From contig NZ_JAKFZS010000015.1 in the NCBI RefSeq assembly GCF_021654285.1, forward strand, positions 1 to 64,000: a DNA stretch of 64,000 bases, written 5' to 3'. Positions 42,827-51,617 of this stretch are shown here, piece by piece (the first letter of the stretch is position 1; each line of letters starts with the position of its first letter). A model generated the notes under the pieces. It saw only the letters and a list, made by a program, of their open reading frames with translations, did not search any database and was not told where the DNA came from. Both the position numbers and the translations under genes were made by a program. This DNA is from Pseudoalteromonas luteoviolacea (GTDB lineage: Bacteria > Pseudomonadota > Gammaproteobacteria > Enterobacterales > Alteromonadaceae).

Positions 42827-45800
42827 ATGATGAACCTAAGTGCATTAATACGAATTTTAGTTGCGATTATAATCGCAACGCTTATGGCGGGCTGTGGTGG
42901 TGGAGATGATAGTAAACCACTTCAGCAAAATAATAACGCTTCTGAGGCGGCTGAACAGCCAACACCTTCAAATTCTCTCACTTTTTCAAGTTCGCCTGTC
43001 GTGGTGGACTTTTCTTATCAACCCAAATTTAGATATGCTCGATTAGGCGAAACTCAGGTAGTTGACGAGCGGATGATAAATGGAACAGGTGATCTGATCC
43101 ACCCTCAAGGTGTGTCAATTGAGCGTGGTAATATCACAGTTGCTGTGGATAATATTGAAGACCCTGATGGTATTGGTCGAGTGCTTTTGGGGTTTGATAA
43201 TGCAGAGCAAGCTATTGAGTTGTGTAGCGCAAATTGTGGCTCGCCTTTTAATTTTACTCAAACCGGTGTCAATCCATTTGATTTTGGCCAGCAAAGTGGC
43301 ACTGTTAATCTTCAAGTGTGGGTAGAAGATCTTAATGGCAACCTCAGTGTAGTAGCGATTAAGCAAGTGAACTGGCAGCCGCAAAGTATCGTCGTTGAGC
43401 CTGCACAAAGGCTAGATGACGGTACCGTAGAGATTAATTGGCAGCCACTTGATAGCGCACTGAGATATAACATTTATTTATCAGAAGAGCCGATAAGTAG
43501 CCGCGCTGCGATAAATTCGCTTCCGGCTAGCAATCGACTTATTGCTTTAACAGGGACCTCTCAGTCATTTTCTGATTTAGAGCCCACAAAGCACTATTAT
43601 GTCATGGTGACAGGTATAGATGGTAGCGGTGAAAGTGCTTTTAGTGAATCAATCCTGTTGCCTGCTACTGAGAACACGCCACCAATTGCAAGAGATGACA
43701 GTTTCTCTGGGCTTCAATTTGAATCAATTTCCGGCAATGTTTTGAGCAATGATGATGATTTAGGCTTTGGCCCTATTGAAGTGCTAAATGAGCTTATTGC
43801 AGTGCCATCAAATGGTACTGTCGATATTTCTGCAAACGGGAGCTTTACTTACACGCCGAGTGATAGCTTCTTTGGGAATGACAGCTTTATTTATCAAATT
43901 CAAAATTCACAAGGTGCAACGGCTCAGGCTATTGTTACGCTCGAAATAGAAGCGGTAAGAGTTTCTATCCTTACGCTTAATAATAGTTATGTGGCTGAAA
44001 AAAACACTGAGTTGGCTGTCTCTGGGCGCGGCGTACTTGTGAATGACGTGCATTTATTGGATCAAGCACTGCAAATTGACACCCAGCCAGAGCGTAATGT
44101 AGAAAATGGTGCTTTGACACTCAACTCTGATGGTAGCTTTACTTATGTACCAAATAGTGAGTTCATAGGAGAAGATTCATTCATATACCGTGTACGCAGC
44201 AACGACGGTGAGGTGCAGTTAGCAGAAGTCTTTATTTCTGTTCAAGATAGCGTTACTAGCACAACGCCCGTCGCAGTGAATGATATGTTTGAGACCAGCG
44301 AAGACTTTATTTTGTCGGTTAGTTCACCAGGTGTGTTAGAGAATGACACGGATCAAGCGCTGGAGAGTGTTTCTATTGGAATTGAGACCACCACAATGAG
44401 TGGCACTTTGGAATTGACTGAACAAGGCGGCTTTAGATACATCCCTAGTGCAGACTTTGCAGGTCAAGATTTCTTTATATACACCATAACAAATGAAGCA
44501 GGTTTGAGTGCAAGTGCTTTCGGTGTAATTAACGTTTTGAGCGTGAATGATCCTCCCATGGCCGTTGATGACTCTATCGAAGTTGCACAGGGTCAACCAT
44601 CAGCAATAAATGTAATAGGCAATGATAGTGATAAAGATGGTGAGCTGGTTTTATCTACATTAGAAATTGTGATGCAGCCAATGCATGGAATTCTCTCTTT
44701 CGATTTAAGCACAGGGCAATTTATATATCAGAGTGATGCTAATTACCGAGGTTCTGATTATTTTGTTTATACAATAGAGGATAATGAAGGCGCTAAATCA
44801 AATGAGGCATTTGTACAGATTTTTGTTACTGGAGAAAACACAGCACCAGTGGCGGTGAATGATATTGCCAGCACTTCTCAAGGAATACCTGTAGATATTG
44901 ATGTATTGGCTAATGACTCTGATGCTGATGGCTCTTTAGTGTTTAGTTCTATTGAAATCACAACAAACCCAGAAAATGGGCAAGTCAGCCTTAATTCAAG
45001 CGACGGTATTTTAGTCTACACGCCGAGTTCAGGGTTCTCGGGTACAGATTCATTCCAATATCGTGTACAAGACAACGAAAACCAGTTTTCTAACATTGCA
45101 TCTGTTACTGTGACAGTACAAGCTGTTAACCTGGCTCCTGTCGCAAACGCAGACAGTGCACAGGTGGAAATCGGTGCATCGGTTGTTGTGGCGGTGCTGG
45201 AAAATGATACTGATGTAGATGGTACGATTAATGGTAGTACTGTTGAGATAGTTGCAAATCCAAGTAAAGGCACTGTTAATGTTGAGTCTACCGGAGAGAT
45301 TTTGTATGTGCATACTGGGACTGCGGTTGGCACGGATAGCTTCTCATACCGAGTCAGAGATGATGATGGTGCACTCTCTAATATCGCACTTGTTTCTATT
45401 AATATTGTTGAGCCAAGTACTGCGCCAATAGCTAATGCCGATATTACATCTCTTGATAAAAATACATCAGTAATGATAGACGTGCTTAGCAATGATGACG
45501 CCAAAGGACAGACACTAAATTTATCAAGTATTGAGATAATTAGCGCTGTGGCACATGGCTCAACTTTTATTGATACATCTACAGGCTATATAAGTTACAT
45601 TCCAGTGAGCAACTTTGTTGGCACTGATAGCTTTACGTACCAAGTCATGAATAACTTAGGTGAGACATCAAATGTGGCAACTGTAACCATCACTGTCTTA
45701 CCAAAAAATTACCCACCGACGGTATCTGCCAACTCAGCAAATATTGATACCAATGTGTCTAATGGTGATCTGGTATTGCAGGTAAGCGCATCAGATCCGG

Positions 45801-48544
45801 ATGGTGATACTATCAGCTATACACTGAGTGGCACAAATGCAAGTTTATTCTCAATATCAAGTAATGGCCAAGTGACAATTGCTAATGCGGATCAAATCAG
45901 TACCAATGGTGAAGCGGCTTATGCGCTTACTGTTGAAGTATGTGACGACATCTCTCCTGCTTTGTGTTCATCGGCACAAATAACGATAAATGTGAGTGTT
46001 GCGCAAACAACGTATGTTGCAAATAAACTCACTACGTTTGGCTCAGATGGTGAAAAGGTTGTTAGACTTCGAGCGTCAATGGAGTCACACGAAGCTGGCC
46101 AATCTTTATTGCTCAGTGATGGTACATTACTGGTTGTTGGTGGAGTAGGCTATTGGAATGAAACCTTAGTCAGAAATATCCACCGGGCATCGATAACCAA
46201 AGTGCTGTCTGATGGGTACCCTGATACAAGTTTTGCAAGTCAGGGCGTATTTACCAGTTACTTTGGGATTGAAGTCGCTGATCAGCCACAAAATGTTGTT
46301 GCGAAGGCCGTTGCTGTAGACAGCAGTAATCGAATTTACGTTGCAGGCTATGCTGATTTTGGTGCAACAGAAGCCCAAGAATTATTATTATTCAGGCTGA
46401 CAGCTTCGGGTGTTCACGATACATCTTACGGTGCAGGCTCTGGCTATACTAAATTGCCCCTTACAACCGGTGGACGAGTGACACCGATATCTATTTCTGT
46501 AGATGATGCTCAGGTTGTTACTGTACTAAGTAATGTTGCTGTTGGTGAAAATACCAGCATCAAGCTCACTCGAGTTGATGCCACAGGGAACATAACAGCG
46601 TCACTGGATATCGCACCTAGTTCTTCTCAATACGCCGATGGCATTGTCGATCTGGGCAATACCTTGTTGGTCTATGGTGAAGTTATGTCAGAGGCGGGAA
46701 ATAAAGACCTGTTATTTGTAAGAGTTATAGAAGAAACCTTAGCGATTGATTCAAGCTTCCAGTCAGCCGGATTCTTACAAATTGATATTTATAGTGCTGC
46801 TTTTGACAATCAAGTACACGATGTTATTCAGTTGAGTGACGGGAAATTGTTACTGACAGGGGATTCTTACCTAGCTGGAGGCAGTGATAAATCTGTATTT
46901 GTGATGCGATTGAACAGTGATGGCTCAATGGATACCTCATTTAATGCTACTGGTTATATTTTATATGAACTAAATCAGTTACCTGCATCCGGTATTGATG
47001 GCCAAGACTTTTCGATGTGGAATGCTTTTGGTTTTGGTTTATATGCGGATGGAACACACTATTATGTAGGGATTGGCCGAGGGCAATATAGTAGCTCTTC
47101 TAACGCTGTACAGCTATTCAGAACAGACTTAAACGGCGTCATAGATATGAGTTGGTTACCCGAATCTGGCGGGCCCACAGCCTATAGACAATTTCTGTTG
47201 GCCCCTGTGGATTGGCATCGTACTAGTCAAGGACTCTTTGTCTATGGTTATCAGTATCGCTCTGTAGGAAATAACTTTTTCTATTCTCAATGGATGGGAG
47301 AGTTTACGCTCAGTGCGGCCTTAAACAGCAGCTTTGGTTCAGCCGGTGAAGTAAATCTAGACACAGGAGACGCAAATGAATCCTTTACTGAAGGGTTAAG
47401 CGTTCAGTCTTCATCGAGTCAATTGCTTCTTACTGGTAATTCTGCGACTTGGCAAAACAGCGAAGTACCTTATGTATATAAATTGGATGATACAGGTAAT
47501 GGAGTCTCGAGCTTTGGAAACCTCGGGAAATTACAGTTGGCGATGAGTTCTTCTGTTACAGTGACTACAGCGGTTGAAGCCGCAGCAGGCAATATCTTAC
47601 TTGCAGGCAATCAGGCGGCTGATCAAGCAGTTATTGTTAACGTCAAAAATAATGGCCAACAAGATTTTGATTTTATACCGGGTACTAGTGCAACCGCTAT
47701 TGGTATTTCTGCCTCTACTTATGGAGGGACGGGCAGTACAATTAACGTGACTAAGTTATACACACTGCCGACCACTGACTTTATCGCGTTTGCGAAGATC
47801 AACGACGGGTGCATTGACCAAAGCCATGCATTTTTCTATTCAAGTGTGGGTTTGATGCTAGGGCACTTCCAATACCCTGTGCCGAGTGAAGTTTCCTGTG
47901 GTACCACAGCCAGAGGCATTGACTTTATTCACCCGGTCTCAGCGACTGAGTTAATAGGTATTGGCACCGATGAGCAAGTCTTTAGCGAGCCGCGCGTCAT
48001 TTTAGCTAAATCAAATCTAACAGGTGACCTTGATTCATCGTTTGGTACTGCAGGTGTAGCTGCTTTAGACATTGGTTTGGTATCAGGTGAGTCTATGGAC
48101 TTAAAAGGGTCATTTGTTGATTCGCAAGGCAAATTTGTCATATTCGGCACTGGCGGAAGTAAGAACTTTGTTATTAGGGTGAATATTGACGGCTCTATTG
48201 ACAGTACATTTGGTTCCGGTGGTGTATTGATGTTTGAGCAGCTTGGCACAACCGCCGTTCTTGTTAAGCAAGGCTGGGTTCAAAGCACTGGTGAGCTGGT
48301 GTTATTCTTACAAGAATCAAGCGGTCAAGGTATTTACATTGCTCGGGTTAAATTGGCTGATGATGCAGGTACTTTAGATACAGCGTTTAACTCTGTCGGT
48401 TATCAAAACTTCTCGGTGTCCATGACAGGGCAGCTTTCCTCTGCTATTAGTTTGAATAATGGCGATAGTTTTGTACTGGTTTTACAACAGGATGAGCCAA
48501 AGATCATTGTGTTGCAAGCAGGTATTATTGAAATAGCTGACTAG
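42827..48544 (+). CDS. giant lipoprotein with FnIII, seven tandem-95 Ig-like, cadherin and delta-60 repeats
   Basis: 1905 residues. The lipoprotein signal ends at LMAGC (then GGGDD; no Asp at +2, so outer-membrane sorted). A fibronectin-type III domain lies about 185-280. Seven tandem-95/cadherin-like Ig repeats follow (about 284-960), each with a PVAxxD start, NDxDxDG and GxxSFxYxVxDNxG motifs rich in Asp (calcium). A cadherin repeat spans about 961-1060, and from about 1065 to the end delta-60-type repeats with DTSF and GSIDSTFGSGG signatures form a propeller-like region. Likely a large adhesin or receptor. It lies 7 bases after the FecR gene. Confidence 0.88.
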   Translation: MMNLSALIRILVAIIIATLMAGCGGGDDSKPLQQNNNASEAAEQPTPSNSLTFSSSPVVVDFSYQPKFRYARLGETQVVDERMINGTGDLIHPQGVSIERGNITVAVDNIEDPDGIGRVLLGFDNAEQAIELCSANCGSPFNFTQTGVNPFDFGQQSGTVNLQVWVEDLNGNLSVVAIKQVNWQPQSIVVEPAQRLDDGTVEINWQPLDSALRYNIYLSEEPISSRAAINSLPASNRLIALTGTSQSFSDLEPTKHYYVMVTGIDGSGESAFSESILLPATENTPPIARDDSFSGLQFESISGNVLSNDDDLGFGPIEVLNELIAVPSNGTVDISANGSFTYTPSDSFFGNDSFIYQIQNSQGATAQAIVTLEIEAVRVSILTLNNSYVAEKNTELAVSGRGVLVNDVHLLDQALQIDTQPERNVENGALTLNSDGSFTYVPNSEFIGEDSFIYRVRSNDGEVQLAEVFISVQDSVTSTTPVAVNDMFETSEDFILSVSSPGVLENDTDQALESVSIGIETTTMSGTLELTEQGGFRYIPSADFAGQDFFIYTITNEAGLSASAFGVINVLSVNDPPMAVDDSIEVAQGQPSAINVIGNDSDKDGELVLSTLEIVMQPMHGILSFDLSTGQFIYQSDANYRGSDYFVYTIEDNEGAKSNEAFVQIFVTGENTAPVAVNDIASTSQGIPVDIDVLANDSDADGSLVFSSIEITTNPENGQVSLNSSDGILVYTPSSGFSGTDSFQYRVQDNENQFSNIASVTVTVQAVNLAPVANADSAQVEIGASVVVAVLENDTDVDGTINGSTVEIVANPSKGTVNVESTGEILYVHTGTAVGTDSFSYRVRDDDGALSNIALVSINIVEPSTAPIANADITSLDKNTSVMIDVLSNDDAKGQTLNLSSIEIISAVAHGSTFIDTSTGYISYIPVSNFVGTDSFTYQVMNNLGETSNVATVTITVLPKNYPPTVSANSANIDTNVSNGDLVLQVSASDPDGDTISYTLSGTNASLFSISSNGQVTIANADQISTNGEAAYALTVEVCDDISPALCSSAQITINVSVAQTTYVANKLTTFGSDGEKVVRLRASMESHEAGQSLLLSDGTLLVVGGVGYWNETLVRNIHRASITKVLSDGYPDTSFASQGVFTSYFGIEVADQPQNVVAKAVAVDSSNRIYVAGYADFGATEAQELLLFRLTASGVHDTSYGAGSGYTKLPLTTGGRVTPISISVDDAQVVTVLSNVAVGENTSIKLTRVDATGNITASLDIAPSSSQYADGIVDLGNTLLVYGEVMSEAGNKDLLFVRVIEETLAIDSSFQSAGFLQIDIYSAAFDNQVHDVIQLSDGKLLLTGDSYLAGGSDKSVFVMRLNSDGSMDTSFNATGYILYELNQLPASGIDGQDFSMWNAFGFGLYADGTHYYVGIGRGQYSSSSNAVQLFRTDLNGVIDMSWLPESGGPTAYRQFLLAPVDWHRTSQGLFVYGYQYRSVGNNFFYSQWMGEFTLSAALNSSFGSAGEVNLDTGDANESFTEGLSVQSSSSQLLLTGNSATWQNSEVPYVYKLDDTGNGVSSFGNLGKLQLAMSSSVTVTTAVEAAAGNILLAGNQAADQAVIVNVKNNGQQDFDFIPGTSATAIGISASTYGGTGSTINVTKLYTLPTTDFIAFAKINDGCIDQSHAFFYSSVGLMLGHFQYPVPSEVSCGTTARGIDFIHPVSATELIGIGTDEQVFSEPRVILAKSNLTGDLDSSFGTAGVAALDIGLVSGESMDLKGSFVDSQGKFVIFGTGGSKNFVIRVNIDGSIDSTFGSGGVLMFEQLGTTAVLVKQGWVQSTGELVLFLQESSGQGIYIARVKLADDAGTLDTAFNSVGYQNFSVSMTGQLSSAISLNNGDSFVLVLQQDEPKIIVLQAGIIEIAD

Positions 48545-48559
48545 CGAGGTTGATATAGA

Positions 48560-49378
48560 ATGCAGTTAAAATTCTACGGTGTGCGGGGCTCTATCCCCAC
48601 ACCGGGACCAAATACAGTCAAATATGGTGGCAATACGGTGTGTGTATCATTGCAAAGCCAAAAAAATACACACATTATCTTAGACTCTGGAACAGGTATA
48701 AGACTACTTGGTGACGAGCTAATGAAAGATAAGCGGGATATTTATATTCTGCTTAGTCATAACCATTGGGATCATATCCAAGGCTTTCCGTTTTTTGTGC
48801 CTGCGTATATGCCAAATAAAAATATCACAATCATTCCAGGTGTAACTGATGCTCAGGCGCCTGATGCGATTTTGCGGCAAATGGATGGCAGCTATTTCCC
48901 AGTACAATATGATGATTTACCGTCAACGGTGAAAGTTGTGCAGCAGCAAAATGATACTTGGCACTATCATGATATTGATATTGAGCGTATGGCGATGAAT
49001 CATCCTGGTGGCGGTAGTGCATATCGCTTAACGGTTGATGGGCTAAAAATAGTTTATGCAATTGATAACGAGCTGTACCCTCCGAATGATCCTGTAACGA
49101 GTTTTGATAAGTGGGTTGAATTCGTCGATGGCGTTGACTATTTGATTCATGATGGGCAGTTTATCCCTAGTGATTACCCTTTAAAGATGGGATGGGGGCA
49201 TTCGCAGATTAAAGATGCTTTAGATTTAGCGGTACAAGGCAAAGTTAAAAACTTAGTTCTGATAAGTCATGACCCTGCAAGAACAGATGAAGACCTAGAC
49301 CAAATAGCACACGATATTGGTAAGGAGGGCTACGATTTCAGAACTATTATTGCCCATGAGGGGCTTATAATTAAATGA
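48560..49378 (+). CDS. metallo-beta-lactamase-fold hydrolase
   Basis: 272 residues of the RNase Z/PhnP-like branch. MQLKFYGVRGSIPTPGPNTVKYGGNTVC, the zinc motif H67-x-H69-x-D71-H72 (SHNHWDHIQG), MNHPGGGSAY and LISHDPARTDEDL are present. It may hydrolyse a cyclic or linear phosphodiester. It follows the giant lipoprotein gene closely and its stop overlaps the cyclase start (ATGA), so it is an operon member. A role in second-messenger turnover next to the adenylate cyclase is attractive but not shown by sequence. Confidence 0.85.
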   Translation: MQLKFYGVRGSIPTPGPNTVKYGGNTVCVSLQSQKNTHIILDSGTGIRLLGDELMKDKRDIYILLSHNHWDHIQGFPFFVPAYMPNKNITIIPGVTDAQAPDAILRQMDGSYFPVQYDDLPSTVKVVQQQNDTWHYHDIDIERMAMNHPGGGSAYRLTVDGLKIVYAIDNELYPPNDPVTSFDKWVEFVDGVDYLIHDGQFIPSDYPLKMGWGHSQIKDALDLAVQGKVKNLVLISHDPARTDEDLDQIAHDIGKEGYDFRTIIAHEGLIIK

Positions 49379-51600
49379 GGCTAGCTAAGCATTTTAAGCT
49401 ATATCGGCTTCAATGGGCTGCTGGTTTTATTATTACGTTTTTATTTATATTGCTTCATCTACTTGCTTTGTCTCCTGCAGCGCCTTATGGACAAGTTTTA
49501 AAGCGCTTTGAAGGACTGGCATATGATGTACGTTTAAAAGAAACCCTTTCTTGGCAGCAAAGGTCATTTTTACCCATCGTGATCGTTGATATTGACGAAC
49601 AAAGCTTGATTGAGGTTGGTCGCTTCCCTTGGAGTCGCCACGTAATGGCAAAGCTACAAGACCAACTTGTTGCTGCTGGTGTATCTGTTGTTGCATATGA
49701 TGTTTTGTTTTCCGAGCCAGAGCTTAATCCGGCAAACCAAGTTGCCAATCACTTAAGTGAGTTAGATCAAGATACTACAAGTAAATTACGGTCGATAGCG
49801 CCTGAAATTGACGCAGACATCGCTTTTTCAAAAACACTCGACGCCACAGATACCGTGTTGGGTATGTTGTTTGAACATCAACAAGATATTTTAGTAGGGA
49901 AGCTACCTGCTCCCATTTTTGCCAGTGAAATACCCCCCATAAACCTTCCAATCCCTGATTTCGCCGGACATGTGGCGAATGTAAAAGTGTTGCAGCAAAA
50001 TAGCCCTGGAACTGGGTTCATCAATAGTGCGCCGGATGGTGACGGCTTTGTACGTTATTCTATGTTGATGATTAAACACAACGAAAACGCATACCCAGCA
50101 TTGGCTTTAGAGGCAGCAAGATTGTATACCTTGGCAGATACTGTCGAGATTGTTGCTAAGCCATTTGGTGACGGGCACAGTGTGCAAGGGATAAAGTTAG
50201 GCACAACGTTAATCCCAACTGATGACTATGGTCGGGTTGCGATTCCATTTCGTGGACCTGCTTTCAGCTTTCCTTATGTTTCTGCTATTGATGTGATTAA
50301 TGGTGAGGTAGATAAAACACTATTCGACCAAGCCATCGTATTTGTCGGTACATCAGCCGTTGGTCATGCCGATCTTCGTACCACGCCAGTGGGCGTTCAG
50401 TATCCGGGTGTTGAAGTACATGCAAACGTATTAGAAGGGTTAGTTTTTCCTGAGCTGCTGCCTTCAAGGCCTGACTGGATAGATGGAGCAGTGGTTGTAT
50501 TACTTATCGCTTTGGGTTTAGTCACATCGATTGTGTTACCGCTGTTAGGCGTACTTGGCATGACAATATTTGCTGGGGTTATCACTTCTTGTTTTATCTT
50601 CTTTAGTTTTTATGCCTGGGTTGTTTGGCGATTAGACTTCCCTCAAGTTGCAACGCTTGGTCTGATTGTTTCGCAAACTACTGTTCTAGGTAGCCTCGGC
50701 TTTGTGAGAGAACATAAAGAGCGCGTACAGATAAAGTCAATATTCGACCAATATGTTCCACCTGCACATATCGCTTCCATGCTTGAGCAACCAGATCAAG
50801 CTTCTATGGAAGGCGAAAAGCGCGAAATGACAGTCTTGTTCGCTGATATACGTGAATTTACCAGTATTTCCGAGTCATTGGACGCCGGAAGGTTAAAAGC
50901 TTATCTGAATCAGTACTTTTCTCCGATCACCAAGATCATATTTGAATATCAAGGCACGATAGACAAATACGTCGGTGACATGGTGATGGCATTTTGGAAT
51001 GCACCATTGCTGGTTGAACAGCACCCTGAACTTGCTGTTAAATGCGCCATACAAATGCAGCAGCAAGTAGAGGATTTGCAAGCAAAAATGATCGAACAAG
51101 ATTTTCCACCTTTTGCGATTGGTATCGGATTAAATACCGGTGATATGAATGTCGGCGACATGGGATCTGAGTACCGACGAGCTTATACTGTGCTTGGTGA
51201 TGCCGTTAATTTGGGCTCTCGTCTTGAAGGATTAACCAAGTTTTATGGGGTAGGTATACTGGTGAGTGAAATGACCTATGAGCAGTGCCCAAATATTATT
51301 TTTAGACCGATAGATAAAGTAAAAGTAAAAGGGAAAAGCCTTGCAGTAACCATTTTTGAGCCAATCGCGTTAAAAAATGCGGTGACGCAGGCACAGTTTG
51401 ATGAATTAAAACAGCACGAAGTAGCTTGGCAGTTGTATTTATCGCAATCTTGGCAGGAAGCTTTGTCAGCTTTTACTAAACTAATAGAGTTACAACCGCA
51501 AAGAAAGATTTATCAGCTTCTTTGTGAGAGAGTGCGTGAGATGCAGTCGAATCCACCGAGTGAAAACTGGGATGGAAGTTATACGCACAAGTCAAAATAG
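49375..51600 (+). CDS. CHASE2-adenylate cyclase, class III
   Basis: 741 residues. An N-terminal membrane helix (about 15-35), a periplasmic CHASE2 sensor domain (about 45-360, PIVIVDIDEQSLIEVGRFPWSR), three membrane helices (about 362-445) and a class III cyclase domain (about 475-665). The metal aspartates are D491 (FADIREF) and D535 (KYVGDMVMAFW), and the transition-state Arg region is GDAVNLGSRLEG, so it should make cAMP. The C-terminus has a TPR-like stretch. It shares its start with the MBL stop codon. Confidence 0.92.
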   Translation: MRLAKHFKLYRLQWAAGFIITFLFILLHLLALSPAAPYGQVLKRFEGLAYDVRLKETLSWQQRSFLPIVIVDIDEQSLIEVGRFPWSRHVMAKLQDQLVAAGVSVVAYDVLFSEPELNPANQVANHLSELDQDTTSKLRSIAPEIDADIAFSKTLDATDTVLGMLFEHQQDILVGKLPAPIFASEIPPINLPIPDFAGHVANVKVLQQNSPGTGFINSAPDGDGFVRYSMLMIKHNENAYPALALEAARLYTLADTVEIVAKPFGDGHSVQGIKLGTTLIPTDDYGRVAIPFRGPAFSFPYVSAIDVINGEVDKTLFDQAIVFVGTSAVGHADLRTTPVGVQYPGVEVHANVLEGLVFPELLPSRPDWIDGAVVVLLIALGLVTSIVLPLLGVLGMTIFAGVITSCFIFFSFYAWVVWRLDFPQVATLGLIVSQTTVLGSLGFVREHKERVQIKSIFDQYVPPAHIASMLEQPDQASMEGEKREMTVLFADIREFTSISESLDAGRLKAYLNQYFSPITKIIFEYQGTIDKYVGDMVMAFWNAPLLVEQHPELAVKCAIQMQQQVEDLQAKMIEQDFPPFAIGIGLNTGDMNVGDMGSEYRRAYTVLGDAVNLGSRLEGLTKFYGVGILVSEMTYEQCPNIIFRPIDKVKVKGKSLAVTIFEPIALKNAVTQAQFDELKQHEVAWQLYLSQSWQEALSAFTKLIELQPQRKIYQLLCERVREMQSNPPSENWDGSYTHKSK

Positions 51601-51617
51601 TATGGGTGTATAGGGCC

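Noticed and set aside
44336-45504. Minus-strand open frames inside the giant lipoprotein gene
   Set aside because: They are opposite-strand shadows of the repeat-rich coding sequence with no ribosome sites or recognisable domains.
42827-46000. DNA-level tandem repeats in the tandem-95 region
   Set aside because: The repeats are clear in protein but diverged at the nucleotide level, so they are protein-domain repeats rather than DNA satellite repeats.
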